A DNA stretch of 6,640 nucleotides from CAZAGT01 sp964484515 (GCA_964484515.1 CAZAGT010000298.1:1-6640), one strand, 5' to 3'. Counted from the first letter of the stretch, positions 1 through 6,557 are shown. Numbers and translations: made by a program. Notes: generated from the sequence alone by a model not told the origin.

Positions 1-268
1 CTCCGGCCGCCTTGCCCCTCGGCCGTGAGCTCGGGGCCGAACGGCTTGCACGCTTTTTCAGCGTTCGAGCAGGTAACGTTTCGTTTTTGAAAAGAGACCC
101 CCATGGCCGGGCGTTAAGGTATCATAGATCTCATTTCATGGAGTTTCATACGAGAACAAAATTTCTCATCGCTTTAGATAACCGCGGCAAAAGCGCGTAA
201 CAGATCGCCCTTTGAAGCCCTGGGCTGACCGCTGATAGCTCCTAGACCGTGCCTTCCTTCAATCAAGT
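1..268. other. Left-edge region without a supportable gene
   Basis: No convincing gene lies here. A plus-strand frame is open from the left edge to a stop at 198-200, and a minus-strand frame starting with ATG at 104 is open to the edge (34 codons, beginning MGVSFQKRN). Neither encodes a recognisable motif and the minus ATG has no Shine-Dalgarno sequence. The plus frame could be the tail of a gene converging on exbD. The minus frame could be the head of a gene downstream of exbD, but it does not look like TonB because it has no N-terminal membrane segment. No strong terminator hairpin with a T-run was found behind exbD. Confidence 0.4.
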
Positions 269-685
269 TCACAGCAGTTTTTGGGACTTCCATTGGGCCG
301 CTATAATAATGGAATGTACGCCGGCGGCCTTGGCCAGATCCATGATTTCGACGACCCGACCATGCTTTACGTCTTTGTCGGCCTGCAAGACGAGCCGGAC
401 GACGCCTTGCCGACCGACAATGTCTTCGAGGTCTTTGCGCAATGTTTTTTGATCGATTTGACGGCCTTCGAAGTAGATCTTGCCCGACCTGTCCAGAACG
501 AGCGTTACCTTGTCCTCTACCTGATCAAGGATTCTTCTGGATGATTGAGGTAATCGGATCCTGACGCCGGAAGCCACATCGAAGTGAGAGGTGACCATGA
601 AGAAGATCAACAGTAAAAAGACGATGTCAATCAGGGGTGCGATCCCTAGCCTTATATCCTCGTCATTAGCTCTTCTGAATCGCAT
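269..685 (-). CDS. exbD: ExbD/TolR-family biopolymer transport protein
   Basis: This is the 138-residue partner of ExbB in the inner-membrane, proton-driven energiser of TonB- or Tol-type systems. Residues 1-16 are a short polar cytoplasmic end (MRFRRANDED...). Residues 17-34 form the single membrane helix, PLIDIVFLLLIFFMVTS, which contains the conserved proton-carrying aspartate (Asp20). The remaining ~100 residues form the periplasmic domain, including the family-like VTLVLDRSGKIYFEGRQID stretch and a C-terminal VVEIMDLAKAAGV helix. The frame is open further upstream to 865, but that stretch lies over exbB and would place about 60 arginine-rich, non-family residues ahead of the helix, so ATG at 685 is chosen. 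The start overlaps the last 20 bases of exbB, suggesting translational coupling. A GGAGG sits only 3 bases from the ATG, closer than ideal. TolR is the alternative name; no tol or tonB gene is present to decide. Confidence 0.93.
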   Translation of the reverse strand: MRFRRANDEDIRLGIAPLIDIVFLLLIFFMVTSHFDVASGVRIRLPQSSRRILDQVEDKVTLVLDRSGKIYFEGRQIDQKTLRKDLEDIVGRQGVVRLVLQADKDVKHGRVVEIMDLAKAAGVHSIIIAAQWKSQKLL

Positions 686-1283
686 AGCCCTCCAGGATCT
701 CCACAATCTTGATCGAGCTTTCTTCCATTTCAAAGATGAGGGATTGGGCCTTGTCTTTGATGATACGGTGCCCCACCAGGGTGGGAATAGCGATACACAA
801 GCCTGCTGCGGTCGTGATGAGCGCCTCGGCAATGCCTCCGGCCAGCGGAGCTGGATTTCCAACACCTTGCACGGAGATGACGTTGAAGGTCTTGATCATG
901 CCCGATACGGTGCCGAGTAGCCCTAGCAAGGGGGTCAGATTAGCGATTGTGGCTAGGATACCCACACGCTTTTCCAATATGACGGCCTCGCGCTCCCCTC
1001 GTTCTTCGACACTTTCTTTGACCAGCCACATGCCCCGGCCCGCGTTTTTCAGGCCGGCAAGAAAGATTCGGGCGATGGAGGACGTATCGCCCTGACACAG
1101 GAAGAGGGCCTCAGACACTTTTTCCTTTTTGAGCAGGTCCTCGACATTTCGGACGAAGTCGGGGGGCAGGATCTGTTTACGTCTCAGTACCCAGAGTCTC
1201 TCCAAGAACACGGCCATCGCAATGATAGAACACAGAATGATGGGGTACATGAACACCCCACCCTTGACAAGGATATCGATCAC
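666..1283 (-). CDS. exbB: ExbB/TolQ/MotA-family proton channel protein
   Basis: This 205-residue inner-membrane protein is the channel-forming subunit that, with ExbD, turns the proton gradient into mechanical work on a TonB-like partner. Three membrane segments are visible: roughly residues 10-33 (MYPIILCSIIAMAVFLERLW), 107-132 (VGILATIANLTPLLGLLGTVSGMI) and 146-173 (PLAGGIAEALITTAAGLCIA and following). The cytoplasmic loop between the first and second contains a long charged helix with EERGEREAVILEKRV. The GLLGTVSGM motif (Thr125) and the GIAEALITTAAGL motif (Thr158) match the ExbB positions where conserved pore threonines lie. The start is GTG at 1283, with GGGAG seven bases upstream; a nearby ATG at 1290 is out of frame. 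It is the first gene of a two-gene unit with exbD. TolQ is an alternative name, since no neighbouring tol or tonB gene separates the two. Confidence 0.94.
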   Translation of the reverse strand: MIDILVKGGVFMYPIILCSIIAMAVFLERLWVLRRKQILPPDFVRNVEDLLKKEKVSEALFLCQGDTSSIARIFLAGLKNAGRGMWLVKESVEERGEREAVILEKRVGILATIANLTPLLGLLGTVSGMIKTFNVISVQGVGNPAPLAGGIAEALITTAAGLCIAIPTLVGHRIIKDKAQSLIFEMEESSIKIVEILEGYAIQKS

Positions 1284-1290
1284 AGCTCAT

Positions 1291-1295
1291 CTCCC
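1291..1295 (-). promoter_or_regulatory. Ribosome binding site of exbB
   Basis: GGGAG on the minus strand, seven bases before the GTG at 1283. It decides the start in favour of GTG over the out-of-frame ATG at 1290. Confidence 0.7.
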
Positions 1296-1317
1296 GCCCA
1301 AGAGAATCTAGCGTCAT

Positions 1318-1347
1318 AGGATATCTTGGAATAAGCAAAAAAGTCAA
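1318..1347 (-). promoter_or_regulatory. Candidate sigma70 promoter of exbB-exbD
   Basis: On the minus strand, TTGACT (1347-1342, five of six matches to the -35 consensus) is followed after 18 bases by TATCCT (1323-1318, four of six matches to -10). Transcription would start near 1311, giving a leader of about 28 bases before the exbB GTG. The spacer is AT-rich. No operator resembling a Fur box was recognised, so iron control of this pair is not supported by what I can read. Confidence 0.4.
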
Positions 1348-1560
1348 GATCAATCAACGAGTTATCAGAATGCTCGGTGCAACAAACATGTATCTGCGTT
1401 CGAAACCCGACTCAACGCAAGAGGTCAAAAGCTCACGGACAGCCCTGCAGCCGGCCCCGAGTGTCGAGGTTTCAAAGAACACATTTCGAGGATTTCCTAC
1501 GAGGTCCTAGCAGGTAGCGGTTGACTCCGGGAAGCGGCGAAAGTGGATTGCCATGTTTTG

Positions 1561-1589
1561 TTGCTAACATTTAGAAGCTGCAGTAGGAT
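1561..1589 (+). promoter_or_regulatory. Weak candidate promoter for the rightward gene
   Basis: TTGCTA (1561-1566) and TAGGAT (1584-1589) are separated by 17 bases, with four of six consensus matches in each box. Transcription would begin around 1596, next to the inverted repeat at 1599-1611, leaving a leader of about 70 bases. The alternative TTGACT at about 1527 lacks a good -10 at the right distance. Confidence 0.25.
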
Positions 1590-1598
1590 TCTCCGGTA

Positions 1599-1611
1599 CG
1601 TGTCAGACACG
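1599..1611. repeat. Perfect 13-base inverted repeat, possible operator
   Basis: CGTGTC-A-GACACG is a perfect palindrome with a one-base centre, lying about 54 bases before the TTG start of the rightward gene and at the predicted transcription start. Its size and place suit a dimeric regulator, but a single short palindrome can arise by chance. The one-base centre makes it a poor RNA hairpin. Confidence 0.3.
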
Positions 1612-1649
1612 GGCTTCCTAACCGAGACGAGTGACTGAGCAATCTGGGA

Positions 1650-1654
1650 AAGGA
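1650..1654 (+). promoter_or_regulatory. Probable ribosome binding site for the TTG start at 1665
   Basis: AAGGA, within GGGAAAGGA, ends ten bases before the TTG codon. The spacing is slightly long, but an in-frame TAG at 1662-1664 makes TTG the first usable start, and the family-like sequence begins soon after. Confidence 0.45.
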
Positions 1655-1664
1655 CCAGACCTAG

Positions 1665-3353
1665 TTGGAAGATAAAGAGAAAAAGACGGAAACCGGTGTT
1701 CAATCGGCGGCTGCCTTGAACAAAGAGACGATTCGAGAGCTTTTTGCCGTGAGCGGCAAAGAGGCCCTCAAGCGAGTCCTTGAACATGATCAAGGACGTG
1801 AAATCGTGCCCCGCCTCAGCAAAGTGGACTTCTTCTGGCTGTTGCAGAAGGTCGGCCTCGACGACGCCTTCCCCCTGCTGAAAGTGGCCACCACCGATCA
1901 ATGGCAATACTTGCTCGACTTGGAGCTGTGGGAACGAGACGGTATCAACCTGCAGCGGACATCCGCTTGGCTCAGGAGGCTTCACAAAGCGGATCCGGAA
2001 CGCCTTGTGCAGTGGTTGTTCGACGAGTCGCAGGCCCTGAGCTACTTGTTTTTCTTTCGGAGTATTGAAGTTAAAACGGTCACGGCAGATGAGGTCTTCG
2101 ACCTCCCTGAGGGTTTCTTCACGTTAGACAATGTTCATCATATTCGCGTTCTACGGAAAGACGACGAAGAGATCATCGAAGGCATGCTTAAAGCGGCTGC
2201 GCAACGAGACTATGCGCAGTTTCAAACGTTCCTGGCCGGCCTCGCGGGAGTGTTGCCCGCCGAAACCGAAGAGAGGTTGTTCCACCTGCGTAATACGCGA
2301 CTCGCCGAGGACGGCTTTTTGCCCTATCATGAAGCCGTTGCGATATATGCCTACCTGAAGCACGATGCCCTAAGGGCCGAGGAGCCGACCTATCCCCTTC
2401 TTTCGCCTATCGAGGAAGAGTCCGAAGATCGTGTCTCTGCCGCTCCCCTGAGCCTTCTGCCCGCGAAGGGCGTTTTTGCAGCCGCCGCGGAAAGGATCGT
2501 TGACCCGGTATTTGGCGAACGCCTGCAGGTAGAGTTTGCCGGACTCTGTAACCAGATCCTGGCTGCTGATTTGGTCAAGGTAGAGGATCACGAGACCTTG
2601 ATAAGGGCCTGTCGAAAGGCAGCCGGGTACATTGATATCGGACTCGAAAAGATCTCCGGCACCGCGATCCCGGCTGCAGAGGAATGCCTAAAGAGAAATC
2701 CCCTCGTCGCGCTCTTTCGAGTAGGATTTGGTTTGACCCTAGAGTTGAAATGGGAGGCCCAAAAGTGGCTCAGGGAGGCCTGGTTCGCTCGTAGGGGCAT
2801 GGGATCAGAGTTCTGGGGTCGTTTATGGGGGGGCACTCTGGCGGGACTGCTAAAAGAAAAGCCTCTTTTCTATCGCGGCTTTCGGGAAGGTGAGGAATTC
2901 GGTCCGTTCGAGTCGTTAGCAGAGGTGGAAGCGAGCGGTTTGGTCCTGCAACACGCCATGGCGATGGACAAGCTCTTGGAACATCTGGACGGCAGATACC
3001 CGTTTACGGACGGAGATTGGTTACGCTCCTCCGACAGGAACTTTCGCGTCCTCCTTTTCCGCTTCTGGGCCCGTGGCCGGTTGGAGCTTGAACCCGGGTT
3101 CGCCCCTCTTTCAGAGGAGCACCTGAGGAGCCTTTTCGAATGGCTGCGGGCCGATTCGGGGGGTCCTCCCTATCACTTGAAGAGCCGGAAGGATGTCTTT
3201 GTCAAGGACATGACGACCCATGGAGTCGACCTCGATCCCGTCTGGGTAGGCCGTGTGGAGCAGGCCTTAGGCGTCCTTTGGCATGAGTTCACCGAGGAGT
3301 ACCTGTGGGTCCCTGCGGCCGAGTTAGACACGAGATTCGCCACGTTTTTTTGA
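1665..3353 (+). CDS. DUF6178-type conserved protein of unknown function
   Basis: This 562-residue protein appears soluble: there is no signal peptide or membrane segment, and it is rich in acidic, leucine-rich and aromatic helices. The N-terminal segment at about 48-95 (VPRLSKVDFFWLLQKVGLDD, then FPLLKVATTDQWQYLLDLEL and WERDG) is a strong signature. I recall this pattern from the uncharacterised DUF6178 family of Desulfobacterota and related bacteria; this is recall, not a search. About 238-270 is a low-complexity acidic linker between two mainly helical halves. The C-terminal part ends with HEFTEEYLWVPAAELDTRFATFF. No catalytic motif was seen. The start is TTG, placed directly after an in-frame TAG, so the frame cannot extend upstream; AAGGA (1650-1654) lies ten bases before it. 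The gene stands alone, divergent from exbB and convergent with the CoA-transferase gene. Its function is unknown. Confidence 0.85.
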   Translation: MEDKEKKTETGVQSAAALNKETIRELFAVSGKEALKRVLEHDQGREIVPRLSKVDFFWLLQKVGLDDAFPLLKVATTDQWQYLLDLELWERDGINLQRTSAWLRRLHKADPERLVQWLFDESQALSYLFFFRSIEVKTVTADEVFDLPEGFFTLDNVHHIRVLRKDDEEIIEGMLKAAAQRDYAQFQTFLAGLAGVLPAETEERLFHLRNTRLAEDGFLPYHEAVAIYAYLKHDALRAEEPTYPLLSPIEEESEDRVSAAPLSLLPAKGVFAAAAERIVDPVFGERLQVEFAGLCNQILAADLVKVEDHETLIRACRKAAGYIDIGLEKISGTAIPAAEECLKRNPLVALFRVGFGLTLELKWEAQKWLREAWFARRGMGSEFWGRLWGGTLAGLLKEKPLFYRGFREGEEFGPFESLAEVEASGLVLQHAMAMDKLLEHLDGRYPFTDGDWLRSSDRNFRVLLFRFWARGRLELEPGFAPLSEEHLRSLFEWLRADSGGPPYHLKSRKDVFVKDMTTHGVDLDPVWVGRVEQALGVLWHEFTEEYLWVPAAELDTRFATFF

Positions 3354-3416
3354 CGTGCTTCCCTTCCCATGCCTTAGTCCGACCGCCTCTCAGATGCCGT
3401 TTTCTCGATGGTCCCG
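3354..3416. other. Convergent intergenic gap
   Basis: These 63 bases separate the ends of the rightward DUF6178-type gene and the leftward CoA-transferase gene. A two-way terminator would be expected here, but I found no convincing GC-rich hairpin with a T-run on either strand, so termination may be factor-dependent or lie beyond the stops. Confidence 0.4.
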
Positions 3417-4916
3417 TTAGGATACATTGAGATCAGGTATCATCGCGCCGTGTTTCATCAAGTTGCGGTGCCATTCGAAGCAGCGATCTAGGTCGTGGCG
3501 GTAATGAGCCCGTTTCCCCTCCTCCAGGTAGCGGTGTAAATGATCCCGGTAAGCCGGATGGGCGCACTGATCGATAATCGTCCTGGCGCGTTGGATAGGA
3601 CCGAGCCCCCTCAGGTCGGCCAACCCCTGCTCCGTAACGAGCACCTGGACTGAGTGCTCGTTGCTGTCCACATGGGTACACATCGGCACGATCGTGCTGA
3701 TCTTGCCCTGTTTGGCGACAGAGGGAAATGTGAATAGCGATAGGTAGCCGTTGCGGGTGAATTCCCCACTCCCTCCCACACCGTTGATAATACTCCGGCC
3801 GCAGACGTGAGATGAGTTCACGTTCCCATAGATGTCCGCCTCGACTGCGGTGTTCATGGCGATGACGCCGAGCCTCCGGATGATGCCGGGGTGATTGGAC
3901 AATTCCTGCGGCCGCAATACGATCCGGGATGCGAAAAAGTCCATGTCCTCCGTGAGCCGTTCCAGTTGGTCGGTGGTCACGGTCAAACTGGTCGCGCTGG
4001 CCGCGAGCAGCTTTCCTTGCTGCATGAGGTCCACCAAGGCATTTTGAAAGACCTCGGTGTACATGCTGAAGGGAGGAATATCCGGATCTTCACCCAGTGC
4101 CGCCATGACCGCGTTGGCCACATTGCCGACACCCGACTGCAACGGCAGAAACTCGGGTGGAATCCGGCCGGTTTTCATCTCCTCCAGCAGAAACCGCACG
4201 ACGTGTTCTGCAATCCTGCGGGAGTTGCTATCGGGAGAGCCGAAGAGATCCATATAGTCCGGCTCATCTGTTTCGACGACCGCAATCACCTTTTGAGGGT
4301 CGACCAGGGCGTAGGGCCACCCGATCTTGGTCGTGGCCTCATGAATCGGGATGGGCACGCGATGTGGGGGCGGAGGGAGCATCATGATGTCCGCCATCTC
4401 CCGCAATCGAACAGAGTGGCGCCGGTTGATCTCGATGACGACTTTCTCGGCACATCGCAGGTAAGTGGGGGAAGCCCCAACGGAGGTCGTGAGGTATACC
4501 CGCCCGTCACTCGTGATTTCGGTCGCTTCGACCACGGCATAATCGATCTTGCCAAAGAACCCGGATAGAACGGTCTGAGGCACGTGGGACAGATGCATGT
4601 CCACATACTCAACCCGTTCCTCATTGATTTGCCGGCGAAGGGCAGGTGAACCTTGATAGGGTGCACGCCAGGCAATGGCCTCGGCGTCTGCGAGGGCGTC
4701 GTCAATGGTCTCACCCGTGGATGCCCCCGTTAGGACCCTGATCTTAAACGGTTTTCCCTCATCGTGTAGCTGGCGGGCCCGCTTGGCCAGCGCCCGCGGT
4801 ACCGCCTTAGCCGCGCCGGCGGGCGAAAACCCGCTAAAGGCGACGGTGACGCCGTCTGAGATGCGCGCGGCGACCTCATCGGCAGTCGACTCAGGATAGG
4901 ATTTCACGATACTCAT
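3417..4916 (-). CDS. Acetyl-CoA hydrolase/transferase family protein (succinyl-CoA:acetate CoA-transferase type)
   Basis: This 499-residue cytoplasmic enzyme belongs to the class I CoA-transferase group that includes AarC, Cat1/ScpC and Ach1. These move CoA between succinyl-CoA, acetyl-CoA or propionyl-CoA and free carboxylates through a glutamyl-CoA intermediate. Visible motifs, numbered from the chosen start: SGFSPAGAAKAVPRAL (28-43) in the N-terminal domain; QSGVGNVANAVMAALG (260-275); FSMYTEV (283-289) with the likely catalytic Glu288, close to Glu294 of AarC; GVGGSGEFTRNGYLSLFT (379-396), the glycine-rich oxyanion loop; and EHSVQVLVTEQGLADLRG (420-437). Length matches the family (about 500). 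ATG at 4916 is preferred to an upstream GTG at 4976, whose extra 20 residues do not fit the family and which lacks a Shine-Dalgarno; the preferred ATG also has only a weak one. The gene lies 161 bases downstream of the 278-residue gene, same strand. The exact acid substrate cannot be read from sequence. Confidence 0.92.
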   Translation of the reverse strand: MSIVKSYPESTADEVAARISDGVTVAFSGFSPAGAAKAVPRALAKRARQLHDEGKPFKIRVLTGASTGETIDDALADAEAIAWRAPYQGSPALRRQINEERVEYVDMHLSHVPQTVLSGFFGKIDYAVVEATEITSDGRVYLTTSVGASPTYLRCAEKVVIEINRRHSVRLREMADIMMLPPPPHRVPIPIHEATTKIGWPYALVDPQKVIAVVETDEPDYMDLFGSPDSNSRRIAEHVVRFLLEEMKTGRIPPEFLPLQSGVGNVANAVMAALGEDPDIPPFSMYTEVFQNALVDLMQQGKLLAASATSLTVTTDQLERLTEDMDFFASRIVLRPQELSNHPGIIRRLGVIAMNTAVEADIYGNVNSSHVCGRSIINGVGGSGEFTRNGYLSLFTFPSVAKQGKISTIVPMCTHVDSNEHSVQVLVTEQGLADLRGLGPIQRARTIIDQCAHPAYRDHLHRYLEEGKRAHYRHDLDRCFEWHRNLMKHGAMIPDLNVS

Positions 4917-5077
4917 GATATCTGTTTCACTCGCCTGCGACAGGATGCACCCTGGGGAGGCGTTGGGATGCGTCACTTGATACGGTTTACGGCAAAAGGT
5001 GCGCGGGTGGGACCCTCAACCCTTCACCAACCTTGGAGATCTCGTCAGCTAAGAGATTCAAAAGGCCCCGCTGGCCC

Positions 5078-5914
5078 CTAAGACCTCAACCAGGTCGGGA
5101 GGTCATCCTCTTTTGTCCCCACGTACCTACACGCGTAAGGGCAGGTCTCGCAGGTCCCTTTGAAACCCCTCAGGGTGGGTTCCCCTTTGATGGCTTCAAC
5201 GATCGAAATGGCCTTTTGGACCTTTTCCTCCTCTCCCTCAATCACGAGGACGACGGAGCCGGCTGACTCGCCGACACCGCCGGACGCGACGTGTCCCGCC
5301 TCTACGCCGGCCAGGATTCGGAGCGCCTCGATTTCGGTGACGATCGTCGCGTTGGGTAGCCGAAACATGCCGAAATCGGCCCCAATCGTGTAATCCATGG
5401 TCTTCGCCCCGGTCCAGGCACAGGCCTCATCCACGGAGGGAATCATCTTTTCGAGCCCGACTGGCACGAGATACTTCAGCCCTTGGGACACGACCGTGCC
5501 GAGGGTCGCCCCCATGGTTCCGCCGTCAAAGCCGGCCGCAATGACTGCGGCATTACCGAAGGGGTCGATGGCGTTGGCGCCCTTGATGACCACGGTCTCG
5601 ATGTGAAAGTCCTTCAAGGCCTCTGCCAGGGTTTTGTCCGAACGTTGCCCCTTGTAAAGGATGATTGGAAACGGGGCGCGCTTATCAGCATCGGTCACAC
5701 AGAGCAGACGGTGCGTGTTGGTGCCGGCGGTGAATGTCTCGCACGCCAGATCATCCATCCCGGCCAACTCCTGGGCGACATACCCATTGGTCGTGCCTCC
5801 ATTCAGGATGATGTACGCCTTCTCCTTTGCGATCTTGATCTCCTCCATCTGAACGACGGCCTTGGCGATCAATCTCCTCGACTCTGAGGGTATAAGGGTG
5901 AAAGCTGCTTTCAT
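5078..5914 (-). CDS. Uncharacterised protein, possible ISOCOT-like fold, with C-terminal Cys-x2-Cys-x3-Cys motif
   Basis: I do not recognise this 278-residue protein as a named family. It has no signal peptide or membrane helix and is probably cytoplasmic. Residues 34-50 (YIILNGGTTNGYVAQEL) resemble the phosphate-binding loop of DeoR-type sugar sensors and ribose-5-phosphate isomerase. Residues 107-121 (TVVIKGANAIDPFGN) resemble the GADE-type motif of that isomerase, followed by a glycine-rich DGGTMGATLGT and a KYLVPVGLEKMI strand. Together these suggest an ISOCOT (NagB/RpiA/CoA-transferase) fold. Residues about 187-245 read as an alpha/beta domain with a glycine-rich turn (ASGGVGESAG). The tail (GTCETCPYACRYVGTKEDDL) has cysteines 255, 258 and 262, fit for metal or iron-sulfur binding. 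GGAGG six bases before ATG 5914 fixes the start. The gene lies between the FmdB-like and CoA-transferase genes on the same strand. The fold and function are inference. Confidence 0.85.
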   Translation of the reverse strand: MKAAFTLIPSESRRLIAKAVVQMEEIKIAKEKAYIILNGGTTNGYVAQELAGMDDLACETFTAGTNTHRLLCVTDADKRAPFPIILYKGQRSDKTLAEALKDFHIETVVIKGANAIDPFGNAAVIAAGFDGGTMGATLGTVVSQGLKYLVPVGLEKMIPSVDEACAWTGAKTMDYTIGADFGMFRLPNATIVTEIEALRILAGVEAGHVASGGVGESAGSVVLVIEGEEEKVQKAISIVEAIKGEPTLRGFKGTCETCPYACRYVGTKEDDLPTWLRS

Positions 5915-5920
5915 GAGTCA

Positions 5921-5925
5921 CCTCC
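5921..5925 (-). promoter_or_regulatory. Strong ribosome binding site of the 278-residue protein
   Basis: GGAGG, within GGAGGTGACTC, lies six bases before the ATG at 5914. It is the best Shine-Dalgarno in the window and suggests efficient translation. Confidence 0.8.
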
Positions 5926-6056
5926 ATTCGTGGTTTCAGGCTATGTTCCGCCTTGATGCGTTTGACCTTCTATGTGCATGGCGCGGCGAGGACCAGTGGA
6001 TTTGGCGGCTCCAAAGGGGAGCGCTGTTCGGGGCAAGAGTAGTTTCTGGGCTAACC
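5926..6056 (-). other. Gap between the FmdB-like gene and the 278-residue gene
   Basis: This is the leader upstream of the strong ribosome binding site. It contains a small five-base-pair hairpin (GCTCC/GGAGC around 6008-6022) with no T-run and no clear sigma70 boxes. Whether the FmdB-like gene and the genes to its left are cotranscribed cannot be decided by eye. Confidence 0.35.
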
Positions 6057-6428
6057 CTAACCGTCTTCTGATTTCAGATGCTTATCGAGGGATTTTGCGT
6101 CATAGCCGGCCTTCGCGTAACTCTCAACCGCCCGCAATTTAAGCCTTTTGTCTTTGGTCCTTTCCGAGTGCTTGTCCGCCAGTTCGGCCGCATGGCTCCA
6201 CATCCCGGATTTCTCATACTCACTGATCCGCCGTTCGACCCGGACACTGTCTTCAGGTCTTTCAATGACCGCGGAACGGCACCAAGAGATGATTCGCTTG
6301 ACCGCGGCACCACATGACGGACACCTGGAGAGAGGTTCTTCTTCCAGGGCCTGAAGCGCCTCGAAGCCCCGGCGGCATTTCGGGCAACTTCGGTCCGGGA
6401 CAGAAGCCTCGTATTCATAAATGGGCAT
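6057..6428 (-). CDS. FmdB-type zinc-ribbon protein with helical C-terminal extension
   Basis: This 123-residue protein begins with MPIYEYEA, the hallmark start of FmdB-family putative regulatory zinc-ribbon proteins, and has two zinc knuckles: CPKC (Cys15, Cys18) and CPSCG (Cys36, Cys39). The intervening FEALQALEEEPLSRC and the following AAVKRIIS match the family. Unlike the usual MPIYEYRC form, where the first cysteine is residue 8, this one has about seven extra residues (SVPDRS region) before the first knuckle. Residues about 58-123 form a charged helical tail containing SEYEKSGMWSHAAELADKHS and AVESYAKAGYDAKSLDKHL, a type I associate with anaerobic lineages. The frame is open upstream to 6620, but ATG 6428 is chosen because the family start falls there, with GGAG (6437-6440) eight bases before it. 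The role is not established; FmdB was named from a gene beside amidase/formamidase genes in Methylophilus. Confidence 0.9.
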   Translation of the reverse strand: MPIYEYEASVPDRSCPKCRRGFEALQALEEEPLSRCPSCGAAVKRIISWCRSAVIERPEDSVRVERRISEYEKSGMWSHAAELADKHSERTKDKRLKLRAVESYAKAGYDAKSLDKHLKSEDG

Positions 6429-6470
6429 GTCAAGATCTCCAGCCGGCCGGCATGGCATCAACAAGATGGG

Positions 6471-6499
6471 AGCATAGGACAATTCGGACGATTGATCAA
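6471..6499 (-). promoter_or_regulatory. Candidate promoter of the FmdB-like gene
   Basis: On the minus strand, TTGATC (6499-6494) and TATGCT (6476-6471) are separated by 17 bases, with four of six consensus matches each. Transcription would start near 6464, about 36 bases before the ATG. It might also serve the two genes downstream, because no clear promoter was seen in the 142-base gap before the 278-residue gene. Confidence 0.3.
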
Positions 6500-6557
6500 G
6501 GACGGATCTGATTGGCTTTGCTGACAAGGATTTTGGCGATTGGCGCCATCTTTTCCG

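Larger units (their letters stand above)
1284..1664. other. Divergent intergenic region between exbB and the DUF6178-type gene
   Basis: This stretch of about 380 bases separates two divergently transcribed genes and contains no gene I can support. The open frame on the minus strand at 1497-1985 is mostly antisense to the rightward gene. The exbB-proximal part is AT-rich and holds a good leftward promoter candidate. The distal part holds a weaker rightward promoter and an inverted repeat. The middle (about 1370-1555) shows nothing I can name; no tRNA-like fold was recognised. Confidence 0.6.

Noticed and set aside
686..865. Upstream extension of exbD by 60 residues
   Set aside because: It overlaps exbB coding sequence and gives an arginine/tryptophan/proline-rich segment not found in ExbD proteins; ATG 685 gives the normal short cytoplasmic end.
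1497..1985. A 162-codon minus-strand frame crossing the intergenic region into the DUF6178-type gene
   Set aside because: Mostly antisense to a well-supported gene, with no recognisable motif or convincing start signal.
3891..4568. A 225-codon plus-strand frame antisense to the CoA-transferase gene
   Set aside because: It lies wholly opposite a gene with clear family motifs; its product is rich in His, Arg and Gly without recognisable motifs, typical of a GC-rich shadow frame.
4917..4976. GTG start giving a 519-residue CoA-transferase
   Set aside because: The extra 20 residues do not resemble the family's N-terminus and no Shine-Dalgarno precedes the GTG; ATG 4916 gives family-typical length.
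5060..5076. Possible terminator behind the 278-residue gene (GGCC, five-base loop, GGCC, then TTTT on the minus strand)
   Set aside because: The stem is only four base pairs and the T-run four bases; too weak to call a terminator.
6046..6062. TTAGGG-like repeat (GGTTAGGGTTAG on the minus strand) at the end of the FmdB-like gene
   Set aside because: Only two units, partly made by the stop codon and its context; most likely chance.
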